Assembly: GCA_026390315.1 (NCBI GenBank)
Contig: JAPLGE010000071.1
Coordinates: 1 to 34,705, forward strand
Direction: 5' to 3'
DNA length: 34,705 bases
From: Candidatus Bipolaricaulota bacterium
GTDB lineage: Bacteria > Bipolaricaulota > Bipolaricaulia > UBA7950 > UBA9294
Made by a program: the position numbers and the translations under genes. Positions 8,419-17,776 of this stretch are shown piece after piece; within the stretch, counting starts at the first letter, position 1; each line of letters starts with the position of its first letter. A model generated the notes under the pieces. That model saw only the letters and a program-made list of their open reading frames with translations. It was not told the origin of the DNA and made no database searches.

Positions 8419-9276
8419 ATGACGCAACAGAAGAAAAGAAGAGAGTTCGCGTACTTCGCCCTGCGGAACAACAAGCTCCGGATTGGCGTGGCGATCGTCT
8501 TTCTTTTCATGGTGCTCGCTCTCGTCGGCCCGTGGCTGACGCACTACAAGCCGAGGGAGTTCGTGGCCCCCGGTGCCCAGCACCCTTCCTCCCAGTTCTG
8601 GATGGGGACGACGAGCCTCGGAGAGGATGTCTTCACACAGTTCGTGTACGGCCTGCGAGCCACGTTCATCGTGGGCCTCCTCGGCGGAGGACTGGGAACC
8701 CTGATCGGCATCCTGATCGGTTTCGTCGCCGGCTACAGGGGCGGCATGGTCGATGAGCTCCTCAACATGTTCACCAACATCGTCCTCGTCATTCCGTCGC
8801 TGGTCGTCCTCTTGATCATTGCGGCCTATCTTGAGGTGAGAGGCTTCCTGTTCGAGAGCCTCTTCATCGGGTTCTTTGCCTGGCCCTGGGCGGCCCGAGC
8901 CATCCGCGCCCAGACGTTCTCGCTCCGGTCGAGAGAGTTCGTCGATCTGGCACGGCTCAGCGGCATGAAGCCGCTCCGAACCATCGTCACCGAGATCGCG
9001 CCGAACATGATGTCCTACCTCTTGCTCGTCTTCATCCTTCAGTTTGGAGGGGCAATCCTCACGGCGGCGACGCTCGATTTCATCGGACTCGGTCCGACGA
9101 ACGCGGTGTCACTGGGCCTGATGATGAACAACGCCGTCATCTGGGGCGCCCTCATTCTTGGGATGTGGTGGTGGTTCATTCCGCCGGGCCTCGCGATCAC
9201 GGCCATCGTTGGAGCCCTCTACGTCACCAACGTCGGGCTGGACGAGGTCTTCAACCCCAAGCTGAGGGAGATGTGA
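8419..9276 (+). CDS. ABC transporter permease, OppC/DppC family
   Basis: Second membrane subunit, 285 residues. It has the short cytoplasmic N-terminus and first helix (IGVAIVFLFMVLALVGPWL), then the periplasmic segment HPSSQFWMGTTSLGEDVFTQFVYGLR typical of OppC. The coupling segment is DLARLSGMKPLRTIVTEIAPN. The gene starts 3 bases after the first permease stop and ends 4 bases before the ATPase gene, a tight operon arrangement. Confidence 0.93.
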   Translation: MTQQKKRREFAYFALRNNKLRIGVAIVFLFMVLALVGPWLTHYKPREFVAPGAQHPSSQFWMGTTSLGEDVFTQFVYGLRATFIVGLLGGGLGTLIGILIGFVAGYRGGMVDELLNMFTNIVLVIPSLVVLLIIAAYLEVRGFLFESLFIGFFAWPWAARAIRAQTFSLRSREFVDLARLSGMKPLRTIVTEIAPNMMSYLLLVFILQFGGAILTAATLDFIGLGPTNAVSLGLMMNNAVIWGALILGMWWWFIPPGLAITAIVGALYVTNVGLDEVFNPKLREM

Positions 9277-9280
9277 CGAC

Positions 9281-10249
9281 GTGAGCCTGCAGGTAGACGA
9301 CCTGACCCTCTACTACCAGACCCTGCACGGGGACGTCAAAGCGCTCGAGGGAGCGACGTTCTCCGTCGCGGACGGGGAGATCATGGGCCTGGCCGGCGAG
9401 TCGGGGTGCGGGAAGTCGACGCTCGCCAACGGCCTGATCCTCCTGAAGCCGCCGATGCGGTTCGTCCACGGCAGCGTGAGGCTCGACGACGAGGAGCTCC
9501 CGGTTTGGGACACCGACAGGATGGACGCGTTCAGGTTCCGAAGGATCTCCATCGTCCCGCAGTACGCGATGAACGCTCTGAATCCCACGCGGAAGATCGG
9601 CAAGATGACGGTGGAACTCCTTAGGTCGAGGAAGGTCGACGTCAGGAGCACGCTCCCCGAGCTCGAAAGGAGACTCGACCTCGTCGGGCTATCACACGAG
9701 GTCCTGGGCATGTATCCGATCGAGCTCTCGGGCGGGATGAAACAGAGGATGGTCATGGTCCTGTCGACCCTGCTAGACCCGTCCCTCCTGATGGCGGACG
9801 AGATCACGTCTGCTCTGGACGTGTCTACGCAGAAGGCCGTCGCGCGAATGCTCGTCGAGTTCCGGGACCGGCGATTCGTGAAGAGCCTGATGGTGATCAC
9901 CCATGACTTGTCGATACTCAACCAGATCGCCGACAGCATCCTGATCATGTACGCCGGCAGACTGGCCGAGAAAGGATCCACGGATCGGATCATCAACGCG
10001 CCGCGGCATCCGTACACGAGGCTGCTCATCGCGTCCCTGCCGAAGGTCGGAGTGAGGCACCGCCAGACGAGGCTCACTGGCATTCCTGGCAGCCCGCCTT
10101 TCTTGCTTCATCCTCCGGTCGGATGCCGTTTCAGGGAACGCTGCCCTGCCGCTCTTCCGGAGTGCGGGGAGGAGCCACCGTTCGTCGAGATCGAGAAGGG
10201 GCACTACGTCGCCTGTTGGAGGGAATCCGGGACCGATGCTGAAGCTTGA
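9281..10249 (+). CDS. ABC transporter ATP-binding protein, OppD/DppD family
   Basis: Cytoplasmic ATPase that powers the importer, 322 residues. Walker A is GESGCGKST (39-47), Q-loop Gln is at 94, the signature is LSGGMKQR (149-156), Walker B is LLMADE ending at Glu174, and the switch His is in VITHDLS (His208). The C-terminal Opp-type tail carries four Cys (GCRFRERC, ECGEE, VACW), a pattern usual in this subfamily. The GTG start at 9281 follows GAGGGAG. Its end overlaps the next gene by 14 bases. Confidence 0.94.
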   Translation: MSLQVDDLTLYYQTLHGDVKALEGATFSVADGEIMGLAGESGCGKSTLANGLILLKPPMRFVHGSVRLDDEELPVWDTDRMDAFRFRRISIVPQYAMNALNPTRKIGKMTVELLRSRKVDVRSTLPELERRLDLVGLSHEVLGMYPIELSGGMKQRMVMVLSTLLDPSLLMADEITSALDVSTQKAVARMLVEFRDRRFVKSLMVITHDLSILNQIADSILIMYAGRLAEKGSTDRIINAPRHPYTRLLIASLPKVGVRHRQTRLTGIPGSPPFLLHPPVGCRFRERCPAALPECGEEPPFVEIEKGHYVACWRESGTDAEA

Positions 10250-11192
10250 CGAGGTTTCGAAGGTATACAAGGTCGGGACGTTCGGGGGGAGGGCACTCCG
10301 CGCGGTCCAGGACGTCAGTTTCGACGTCCAGGACGGGGAGGTCGTCTCCCTCATCGGCGAGAGTGGAAGCGGGAAGAGCACCATAGGGAAGATGATCCTG
10401 CGACTCATCTCCACGAGCTCCGGCGTGATCTCTTTCGACGGAGTGGACGTCTCCAGCCTCAGAGGCGGGGCGCGGAAGGAGTACTACCGCAAGGTGCAGG
10501 GCGTGTTTCAAGACCCCTTCAGTTCCTTCAACCCGATCTTCAAGGCCGATCGCGTCTTCAGGATCGTGGGGCAGCAGTTCTTCCCGGAGACGGCGGCGCG
10601 GAAGTGGGACGAGAAAGTCGAGAGCTCGCTCCACGCCGTTGGCCTGAACCCCGAGCATGTGCTGGACAAGTTTCCCCACCAACTCAGCGGTGGGCAGCTC
10701 CAGAGGTTCCTCATCGCGCGGGCGCTCCTGCTCGACATCCGGTTCCTCGTGGCTGACGAGATCATCAGCATGCTCGACGCCTCCACGCGGATCGACGTCC
10801 TCAACCTGCTGGCGGACCTCAAGGCGCGAGGCCTGTCGGTCCTCTTCATCACGCACGACCTGTCGCTCGGGTACTACATCAGCGAGCGGGCCGTCATCCT
10901 CTACCAAGGAAGCGTGGTGGAGATGGGATCTACGGAGAGGATATACGACAACCCGCTGCATCCATACACTCGGATGCTTATGGCCTCTGTCCCGCGCCTG
11001 GACAAGAAGTGGGAACAGGTGGAGAGCGAGTTGAGGACAAGACGAAACGAGCTCTCGACGGGCTGCGTGTACTATTCGCGGTGTGGCATGGCTGGGAAGG
11101 ATGGGGGTTGCCGCACGGAGAAACCCGCGTTGATCGAAGTCGAGAGCGACCACTTCGTGGCCTGCGGCTGCTGTGACCAGGAATGTCCATAG
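10236..11192 (+). CDS. ABC transporter ATP-binding protein, OppF/DppF family
   Basis: Second ATPase of the importer, 318 residues. Walker A is GESGSGKST (41-49), the Q-loop [11 protein letters not shown] (90-100), the signature LSGGQLQR (150-157), Walker B LVADE ending at Glu175, and the switch His is in FITHDLS. The tail is Cys-rich ([24 protein letters not shown]), with more Cys than the family norm. It starts inside the preceding gene, implying coupled translation with its ATPase partner. The GH130 gene follows after 14 bases. Confidence 0.94.
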   Translation: MLKLDEVSKVYKVGTFGGRALRAVQDVSFDVQDGEVVSLIGESGSGKSTIGKMILRLISTSSGVISFDGVDVSSLRGGARKEYYRKVQGVFQDPFSSFNPIFKADRVFRIVGQQFFPETAARKWDEKVESSLHAVGLNPEHVLDKFPHQLSGGQLQRFLIARALLLDIRFLVADEIISMLDASTRIDVLNLLADLKARGLSVLFITHDLSLGYYISERAVILYQGSVVEMGSTERIYDNPLHPYTRMLMASVPRLDKKWEQVESELRTRRNELSTGCVYYSRCGMAGKDGGCRTEKPALIEVESDHFVACGCCDQECP

Positions 11193-11206
11193 AGAAGGAG
11201 CGTGCC

Positions 11207-12196
11207 ATGAAGAAGACGGCGATGACCGGTCCGGACCTGCCGAACATCCCCTGGGAGGAACGGCCACGGGGCGCAACCGACGTGGTGTGGCGCTACTCGA
11301 AGAACCCCATCATCCCGAGAGACCTCCTCCCCTCCTCTAACAGCATCTTCAACTCCGCCGTCGTGCCGTACCAAGGCGAGTTCCGCGGCGTCTTTCGCTG
11401 CGACGACAAGCGCCGCGCGATGCAGCTTCATGCGGGGCGAAGCCAGGACGGGCTCCGCTGGCGGCTAGACCCCGAACGCATCCGGTTCCAGCCGGCCGAA
11501 GGCTTCGAGCCCACGGAGTGGGGATACGGCTACGACCCCCGCGTCGTGTGGATCGAGGATCGCTACTACATCACATGGTGCAACGCCCTCGCGGGCTGGC
11601 CGACCATCGGCGTGGCGTACACGCACGACTTCGAGACCTTCTACCAGATGGAGAACGCCTTCTTGCCCTTCAACCGCAACGGCGTCCTGTTCCCGCGGAG
11701 AGTGAACGGGAACTACGCCATGCTCAGCCGACCGAGCGATCGCGGGCATACTCCCTTTGGCGAGATCTACTACTCAGAGAGCCCGGACATGACCTACTGG
11801 GGCAAGCACCGACTGGTCATGCGGCCGGCCGGCGGTTGGCAGAGCACGAAGATCGGCGCCGGTCCTGTCCCCATCGAGACGAGTGAAGGGTGGCTCGTTT
11901 TCTACCACGGGGTGCTCACTTCGTGCAACGGCTTCGTCTACTCGATGGGCGCCGCGCTCCTGGATATCGACCGGCCGTGGGAGGTCGTCCGGCGGACCGA
12001 GCCGTATCTTCTCCATCCGAGAGAGCTCTACGAACGGGTCGGCGACGTGCCGAACGTGGTCTTCCCCTGCGCGGCCCTGACCGACCCCATCACCGGGCGG
12101 ATTGCCATCTATTACGGTGCGGCCGACACGGTGACCTGTCTTTCTTTCTGCCGAGTGGACGAGGTCATCGACTTCCTGGAGGCCCACTCGCTCTAG
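11207..12196 (+). CDS. GH130 beta-1,4-mannoside phosphorylase
   Basis: Inverting phosphorylase expected to release alpha-mannose-1-phosphate from beta-1,4-mannosyl substrates (mannooligosaccharides, mannosyl-glucose or mannosyl-GlcNAc). The product has 329 residues. [33 protein letters not shown] and [18 protein letters not shown] are GH130 hallmarks; the Asp of YDPRV is the expected catalytic acid. Also seen are [18 protein letters not shown] and [10 protein letters not shown]. The segments resemble GH130 subfamily 2 more than the mannosyl-glucose phosphorylases of subfamily 1, from memory only. I prefer ATG 11207 (AAGGAG six bases upstream) to ATG 11183, which lies inside oppF. It is the last gene of the importer operon and shares its stop with the convergent GH94 gene. 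Confidence 0.9.
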   Translation: MKKTAMTGPDLPNIPWEERPRGATDVVWRYSKNPIIPRDLLPSSNSIFNSAVVPYQGEFRGVFRCDDKRRAMQLHAGRSQDGLRWRLDPERIRFQPAEGFEPTEWGYGYDPRVVWIEDRYYITWCNALAGWPTIGVAYTHDFETFYQMENAFLPFNRNGVLFPRRVNGNYAMLSRPSDRGHTPFGEIYYSESPDMTYWGKHRLVMRPAGGWQSTKIGAGPVPIETSEGWLVFYHGVLTSCNGFVYSMGAALLDIDRPWEVVRRTEPYLLHPRELYERVGDVPNVVFPCAALTDPITGRIAIYYGAADTVTCLSFCRVDEVIDFLEAHSL

Positions 12197-14607
12197 GCCT
12201 CGGCGGATCGTCCCTGCCCCAGGACGACTTCCGCTCGATTCTCGGCGCGGAGCCTCGCTGCCGGGATCAAGTTGTCGGCCAGCGTTGTCCCGTTCAAGAC
12301 GACGGTCTTGATCCCGCGGCAGACGTGGCCTGGGTTCTTCACGACGATCGATATCGTTCGACCACGGAAGCGACGCCTTGCCGTGAAGCCGTCCCAGGCT
12401 GAGGGGATACACGGGTCGACTCGAAGGCCGTCGATCTCGGGTCGAAGTCCCAGGATGTACTGGGTAGCACTGACCTGGGCCCAGGCGGCGGCGCCGGTCA
12501 ACCATGGGGTGCGAGCGTTCCCCGGCCTGGGGGAGTAGGTCGAGTAGGTCGTCTGCGCCTGCACGTAGGGCTCGACCTGGCGAACCTCGGCACGCTCGTT
12601 GTAGGCCGCCGGCATGAACGCGCGGTAGTACTCGTAGGCTCGGTCGCCATGCCCCAGCATGCACTCGGCCATGACTGCCCAACCCTGCGTGTGGTTGAAA
12701 ATGCCCGCGTTCTCCTTGACGCCCGGGTTGAAGACCACCGCGCGCATCACGTCGATGGGCGTCCTGACGAAAGGCGGGGCGCAGAGAACGAGCCCGTAGG
12801 GCGTGGCCAAGCGCTCTCGCACGCTTTCCATCGCGCGCAAGGCCTGTCCCTGTGAGGCGGCTCCGCTGATGACCGACCAGACTTGGGTGTTCAGGTAGAC
12901 CTGGCCCTCCGCGCGGTCCCGTGAGCCGTAGACCGTCCCGTTCTCGCCGATCGCCCAGATGAACCAGTCGCCATCCCAGGCACGGGCCTGGATCCTCGCG
13001 TCGAGCGTGTCCCGCTGGCCGATGGCCCAGGCGGCCTCATCCGGTTGCGCCAGGCGCGAAGCGACCTCGGCGTAGGTCGAGAGAGCGAACCGCAGCTGGA
13101 AGGCGACCATCAGGCTCTCCCCTCGGTAGCCGAGCCGCAGGCAGTCGTTCCAGTCAGCAGCGAGGCCGCAGGGGAGGCCGTTCCTTCCGGTCCGCTCGAG
13201 GTTGAACTCGAGGGCCCTGCGCAGGTGGGCGAAGACTGTGTCCTCCCCGTGGTCGGCGTAGGGTAGGACCTTGCGATAGAAGCCGACGTCGCCCGTCTCT
13301 CCCACGTAGGCGGGAATGGCGTTGAAGAACCAGAGGGAGTCGTCGGACCGGTACTCCTCAGAGGTCGGTGCTACCTCGCTGCCGGGGCGGTGCTCGAACG
13401 GCCGGACGACCGGCATGGCTCCTCCGTTCGCAAGTTGCCCTGTCAGCAAGAGCTCCAGCCGCGCCCGGGCTTCCTGCGGGATGGCGGCCGTGACGCCGAG
13501 GATGTCCTGCACCGAGTCGCGGAAGCCGAGTCCGTCGCGCTCGCCCCCGTACACCAGGCTAGCGGCCCGGGACCAGGCGAAGGTGATCAGGCAGTTGTAC
13601 TGACCCCAGACGTTCACGGTGTGGTTCAGTTCCTCGTCGGGGGTGTTCACGACCAGGCTTGCCAAGCGAGTCGACCAGGCTTCCTTCAGTCGCTCCAGCT
13701 CACGCTGGGCGCGCTCCACCGACCCGAACTCGGTCAGCGTCCGCTTGCCGACCGAGCGAGCGTCGCCGATGCCGAGCAGGACAAGGAGGTCTCGTGTCTC
13801 GCCAGGCTCGAGAGAGAGATCGCTCTCTAGGCAACCACAGGCGTTGTCGCCGTAGACGTTGCTGTTCGCGCACCGTCCTCGCTCCACCGCGAGTGGATTG
13901 TGGTAGCCCCGGTAGGGGCCGATGAACGCCTCCCGACTCGTGTCGTACCCGGCGAGCGACGCACCGACAAGGGTCATCCACAGATGGCGGGGGACATCCT
14001 CTAGGAGGACCTCCTCGGAGCCGCGGGTCAGGTTGTCCTGGATCGCGATGCGCAGGAGCCCGTCGGCAAGCTCTCCGCGAACGATGAACAGCGAGTACTG
14101 CAGGTTCACCTGATCTTGGTGAGTGTCCCACTGGTTGGTCAGCTCGCAGAAGGTGAAGACGGAGATGGCTCGCGGTCGATCGGTCTGGTTCGTGATCCGG
14201 AGGCGCCAGTAGTCGAAGGTCTGTCCGAGGGGGACGAAGTAGGTCGCCTGGCTGGCGATCCCCGCGTAGCGAGACTCGATCGTCGTGTACCCGGTGCCGT
14301 GGCGACAGGTGGACTCGTACGCATCGAGAGGCTTTCCCACGGGCTGCCAGGACGCCGACCAGTAGTCGCCGCTCTCCCGGTCGCGCAGGTAGACGTAGCG
14401 TCCCGGCTGGTCTGGGGGGACGGCGTTCGGTCTCAGTCGCATAAACCGCCCGCGTGCCGCCGACTGGTAGAACCCGTACCCTCCGGCGTTGTTCGTGATG
14501 ATCGCCCCGTACTTCGTCGAGCCCAGGTAGTTGCTCCACGACATGGGCGTGTCGGGACGCGTGATCACGTACTCCCTAGCCTCGTCGTCAAAGCGGCCCC
14601 ACCGCAT
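12193..14607 (-). CDS. GH94 disaccharide phosphorylase, chitobiose-phosphorylase-like, substrate uncertain
   Basis: A second, clearly distinct GH94 phosphorylase of 804 residues. It has [20 protein letters not shown] at the start, [24 protein letters not shown] (~359-371), [11 protein letters not shown] (~483-493, catalytic Asp region) and WLTGAAAW near the end. The N-terminal third ([32 protein letters not shown]-type CANSN segment) matches what I recall of N,N'-diacetylchitobiose phosphorylase better than cellobiose phosphorylase. Cellobionic-acid phosphorylases are another close group. Neighbours (epimerase, GH130) suggest a hexosyl-glucose or hexosyl-mannose substrate, so specificity is open. 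AGGAG lies 7 bases before the ATG. Its stop codon overlaps that of GH130 tail to tail, with no terminator between. Confidence 0.88.
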   Translation of the reverse strand: MRWGRFDDEAREYVITRPDTPMSWSNYLGSTKYGAIITNNAGGYGFYQSAARGRFMRLRPNAVPPDQPGRYVYLRDRESGDYWSASWQPVGKPLDAYESTCRHGTGYTTIESRYAGIASQATYFVPLGQTFDYWRLRITNQTDRPRAISVFTFCELTNQWDTHQDQVNLQYSLFIVRGELADGLLRIAIQDNLTRGSEEVLLEDVPRHLWMTLVGASLAGYDTSREAFIGPYRGYHNPLAVERGRCANSNVYGDNACGCLESDLSLEPGETRDLLVLLGIGDARSVGKRTLTEFGSVERAQRELERLKEAWSTRLASLVVNTPDEELNHTVNVWGQYNCLITFAWSRAASLVYGGERDGLGFRDSVQDILGVTAAIPQEARARLELLLTGQLANGGAMPVVRPFEHRPGSEVAPTSEEYRSDDSLWFFNAIPAYVGETGDVGFYRKVLPYADHGEDTVFAHLRRALEFNLERTGRNGLPCGLAADWNDCLRLGYRGESLMVAFQLRFALSTYAEVASRLAQPDEAAWAIGQRDTLDARIQARAWDGDWFIWAIGENGTVYGSRDRAEGQVYLNTQVWSVISGAASQGQALRAMESVRERLATPYGLVLCAPPFVRTPIDVMRAVVFNPGVKENAGIFNHTQGWAVMAECMLGHGDRAYEYYRAFMPAAYNERAEVRQVEPYVQAQTTYSTYSPRPGNARTPWLTGAAAWAQVSATQYILGLRPEIDGLRVDPCIPSAWDGFTARRRFRGRTISIVVKNPGHVCRGIKTVVLNGTTLADNLIPAARLRAENRAEVVLGQGRSAEA

Positions 14608-14710
14608 GGGGATCTCCTACCGGCGTCACCCGGTGCAGCGCTCCTCGGGAGGGTCGCCCCCCCCGCCGCGGATTCTCCGTCGGCGCCTCCCCGTTCCTTC
14701 CTTCGCCGTG

Positions 14711-15922
14711 TTACGGATCGTTCAGGCGCGCGAGCAGCTCGAAGCAGGCCCGGCTTTGGTGATAAGGGCAATGCCAGGGGCCAGCCTTGTAGCTCGCGCC
14801 ATTCGGTGTTCCGTCTGGGCCGAGTTCCTTGAACCAGTCCCCGTGCACCCGGTCCACTACCTTGGCCTGGATGTAGTTCCAGCACCGACGGGCTGCCCGC
14901 GCGAACTCCTCCTGACCCGAGATCTGGTAGGCATTGTAGAACCCCACGACCGCTTCGGCCTGCGGCCACCAGGCCCTGGCGGCGTCCACGAGACCCTGCG
15001 CAGTCCGTCCGCTGAGCAGGCTGCCGTCCCCCCTGTCGATTCCCTCTCGACGCACGGCCGCGGCCATGTCCGTCGCCACCTCGCGGACCCGCGCTCGCAG
15101 CACGGGGTCTCCTTGCACGTCGGCCGCTTCGCACAAGAGCCAGCTGCACTCTATATCATGACCGAAGGACACGTCCCCGGAGAGGGAGTGCCAGTCGTCA
15201 CCGAAGAAGAGGTTGAGGTGGCCAGTCCGTGGGTCGAGGACGTGCTCCAAGAAGGTCTCAACCAGACGCCGGTGCTGAGCCTTGAGTCTCGCGTCGTCGG
15301 CCACCCGCAGGAGGTTGGTGTACCCCTCCAAGATGTGAAGCAGGGTGTTCATGGACTTGCGACAGTTGAGATCTCTGTGGCTCAGGCGCGCGTCCGCGAG
15401 GTGTCCCCAGTCACGGCTGCTCCCTTCGATGTAGCCACCGTGGACCGGCTCGTACCCGTGCTCCTCCAGGAGACCAAACAGCCTGCGGGCGAGCGTTAGG
15501 CTCTCCGGGTCCCTAGTTGCCCGGTAGTACTCCGTGAGGCCGTACACTCCAAACGCCTGGGCATAGTGGTGCTTGCGGTCGGAAACGGGGTCGCCTCGGC
15601 AGTCCACCTCCCAGTACAGGCCCCCGTACTCGTGGTCCCACAGGACTCGGGTGAGGTAGTCCCGAGCGCGATCGGCCATGGAGAGGTACTGCTTCCCTCC
15701 CAGCCTTCGATAGGCTGCGGAGTAGGTCCAGAGAATGCGCGCGCACAGGATCGCGGAACGGGGCACGTCGTTGCGAACCTCGAGGTCGTTGGTCACAGCT
15801 CCGTAGAAACCGCCGTTCTGCTCGTCGACGACGTGGTTCATCCAGAAGGGCAAGATGTTCCGCGTCAGTTCCGCCTCGACCTCTTGCCTGAAGGCGGCTC
15901 TGTCAACCCTTCGCGGCGGCAC
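14711..15922 (-). CDS. Cellobiose 2-epimerase-like protein (AGE family)
   Basis: Expected to interconvert glucose and mannose at the reducing end of beta-1,4 disaccharides (cellobiose to glucosyl-mannose, mannobiose to mannosyl-glucose). The 403-residue (alpha/alpha)6-barrel protein shows ILPFWMNHVVDEQNGGFYG, RKHHYAQAFGVYGLTEYYRAT, SFGHDIECSWLLCEAA and AGPWHCPYHQSRACFEL, with the His residues conserved in this family. The start is a GTG with only a weak upstream site. No later ATG preserves the N-terminal helix, so GTG is kept. It is 103 bases upstream of the second GH94 in the same direction and likely its operon partner. An N-acylglucosamine or plain mannose epimerase is less likely given the sequence pattern. 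Confidence 0.88.
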   Translation of the reverse strand: MPPRRVDRAAFRQEVEAELTRNILPFWMNHVVDEQNGGFYGAVTNDLEVRNDVPRSAILCARILWTYSAAYRRLGGKQYLSMADRARDYLTRVLWDHEYGGLYWEVDCRGDPVSDRKHHYAQAFGVYGLTEYYRATRDPESLTLARRLFGLLEEHGYEPVHGGYIEGSSRDWGHLADARLSHRDLNCRKSMNTLLHILEGYTNLLRVADDARLKAQHRRLVETFLEHVLDPRTGHLNLFFGDDWHSLSGDVSFGHDIECSWLLCEAADVQGDPVLRARVREVATDMAAAVRREGIDRGDGSLLSGRTAQGLVDAARAWWPQAEAVVGFYNAYQISGQEEFARAARRCWNYIQAKVVDRVHGDWFKELGPDGTPNGASYKAGPWHCPYHQSRACFELLARLNDP

Positions 15923-16546
15923 GGGCTCTACAGGCCTCCGCGGCGCGCACCGGATGGAACAGCCCTGGCGCGGGTCGAAGCCGACGGGGCCGAACCCGAA
16001 GTGTCCCGCTCACCCGCATCCGTGCGGAGCCGGACGTACCGAACGTCGGTGAGACGGACACGCCGGACGTCCCTCGGTCCTTGGCGCAGGCGGTCGGCCC
16101 GCTTGCACGCGGGCCGGCCCACTTCCTCGCTCGCGACGCGGGCATGTGCACGCTCCAAGACAGCCGGGCCACACCCAAGCAGGGCGCCAAGCTCGTCGCC
16201 GCGTTCGCCTGGTCGAGGGTCTGCACGCTCGCTCATTCGTAGCTGTCGCATCGCAGATCCATACTCGATCCTCTCCAAACACTCCGAGTCACGCCCGCCT
16301 CCTCACCCTAGGGAATCATACATGGCTTGCGCTGACGATGCCGATTGGGACGAGGCAATGGCGCGCTGGTGACGGATGGCAATCGGAGCGAAGGTCGCAC
16401 GTGGGGCGGCTCTTGCCGCACGCCTGGCCGTGTCGAGACACCGTGGGTGTCCTCTGGCGGCACGCAGCTCAGAGAGGTTGCGGCCGCGCCGTCGACACCT
16501 GCGCCGCGCCCCGCACGGCGGCCAAGAAAACCAGAGCAGTGCGCGC
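15923..16546. other. Intergenic region between divergent epimerase and kinase genes; no gene seen
   Basis: About 620 bases without a supportable gene. Open frames on both strands are Arg/Pro-rich and lack ribosome binding sites or motifs. I do not see a CelR-type box here, so these two divergent units may not belong to the CelR regulon. A TATGAT on the minus strand lies near 16315-16320 but has no fitting -35. Confidence 0.5.
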
Positions 16547-16575
16547 TTGTTGGCTCCTGGGGGATGATCTATGAT
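16547..16575 (+). promoter_or_regulatory. Candidate promoter of the ROK kinase gene
   Basis: TTGTTG (16547-16552), 17 bases, TATGAT (16570-16575). The -10 is good and the -35 moderate. It lies ~90 bases before the kinase ATG. Confidence 0.5.
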
Positions 16576-16663
16576 TCGATCCGACGGTCGACGATGGTCG
16601 GCCGGGCGAGGACACTGTGCAGACGGCGCGAGTTTCCATGCTTCAAGGGAAGGAGTGGACGGG

Positions 16664-17776
16664 ATGTCAGGGTGCTACGCAGCCTTCGATGTCGGAGGAA
16701 CGAAGACCGCTCTTCTCCTGGCGGATCGGCGCGCCAATCGGCTAGGCCTCCTGCGCGAGTCCACGTCGCCGGAGACCCCGGAGGCTGTCTCGTATCGGGA
16801 CGGACGGGCCCATCTTGGGGTCGCCCGGCATATGGTGAGCCTGCTGCGATCTGCTCTTCTTGAGGCAGATTGCCCCTCGTTGCTCGGCATCGGCATCGGA
16901 GCGGCCGGTCCGGTCGACGGAGGGGACATGCGGAACCCGCCGAACGTCGGAGCCACGGGAGAGGATCGCCCGGACCGTCCCGGCCCCCTGTACGTTCCGT
17001 TGGTCGATCCGCTCCGAGAGGCCTTCGGAGCGCCGATCCTCCTGCGAAACGACTGCCGGGCCGCCGTCCTCGGAGAGGTCTTCTTTGGGGTCGGACGAGC
17101 AGTCCCAGACAAGGACGGGCTCTTCCTCGCCTACGTCACCTTGAGCACTGGATTCGGAGCCGGCGTATGGGACGGCGGACATCTTGTCACGGGGAAGGAT
17201 GGAAACGCCGGGGAAGTCGGACACTTGCTCGTTCGGGAGGGCGGGCTCCCGTGTGGGTGCGGCAATCGCGGCTGTGCTGAGGCGTACTGCTCAGGATCCG
17301 GGATTGTGCGGAATGCGCGCGCGCGACTTCAGGAAGCCAATGCGTCGGACGATGCTCGGTACGGCGTCGTCCTTCGTCAACTCGCTTTGGAAGAGGCTTG
17401 CGCGGAAGGAGTTGTCCCGGCAGACGACGGGGGCAGCCTCGGGCGGTACGTGACGCCGAGCCGGGTCTTCGAAGCCGCCGAGGCGGGCGACCCGCTCGCG
17501 GTCGCCGTGATCGACGAGGCCGTGCGTGCGGCGGGGATCGCCTTCGCTGGCCTCGCCAACGCGTGCGATCCGGACGTCGTCTCCGTCGGGGGCGGGGTCG
17601 CCCTGGCCCATCCCGAGCTCCTTCCTCGCATCGACGCCGAGATGCGACGGCACCTGAACGTGCGTCCGCCCCAGGTGCAGCTGACTTCGCTCGGGGAAGA
17701 CGCGGTGTTGTACGGGGCGCTGGTCCTCGCGCAGCAGGCGGCTGAAGGTCGAGTGGGGCCTAGTGTCGGTTCCTAG
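16664..17776 (+). CDS. ROK-family sugar kinase (glucokinase-like)
   Basis: ATP-dependent kinase, most likely for glucose (or mannose) set free by phosphorolysis or by the GH1 enzyme. The product has 370 residues. The N-terminal phosphate loop is FDVGGTKTA (8-16), the catalytic Asp is in LLRNDCRAA (Asp130), then GFGAGVWDGG and GNAGEVGHL (Glu184, His187). The zinc site CGCGNRGC has Cys197, 199 and 204. The ATG at 16664 has AAGGAG eight bases upstream; an earlier in-frame ATG at 16571 lies in the promoter and is rejected. Its 3' end overlaps the convergent isomerase gene by 17 bases. An extra ~30-residue segment around EEACAEGVVPADDGG precedes the C-terminal domain. Confidence 0.92.
   Translation: MSGCYAAFDVGGTKTALLLADRRANRLGLLRESTSPETPEAVSYRDGRAHLGVARHMVSLLRSALLEADCPSLLGIGIGAAGPVDGGDMRNPPNVGATGEDRPDRPGPLYVPLVDPLREAFGAPILLRNDCRAAVLGEVFFGVGRAVPDKDGLFLAYVTLSTGFGAGVWDGGHLVTGKDGNAGEVGHLLVREGGLPCGCGNRGCAEAYCSGSGIVRNARARLQEANASDDARYGVVLRQLALEEACAEGVVPADDGGSLGRYVTPSRVFEAAEAGDPLAVAVIDEAVRAAGIAFAGLANACDPDVVSVGGGVALAHPELLPRIDAEMRRHLNVRPPQVQLTSLGEDAVLYGALVLAQQAAEGRVGPSVGS

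Noticed and set aside
15566-16372. A 268-residue plus-strand open frame across the epimerase start and the intergenic region
   Set aside because: Half of it is antisense to the epimerase and the rest is Arg/Pro-rich without motifs.
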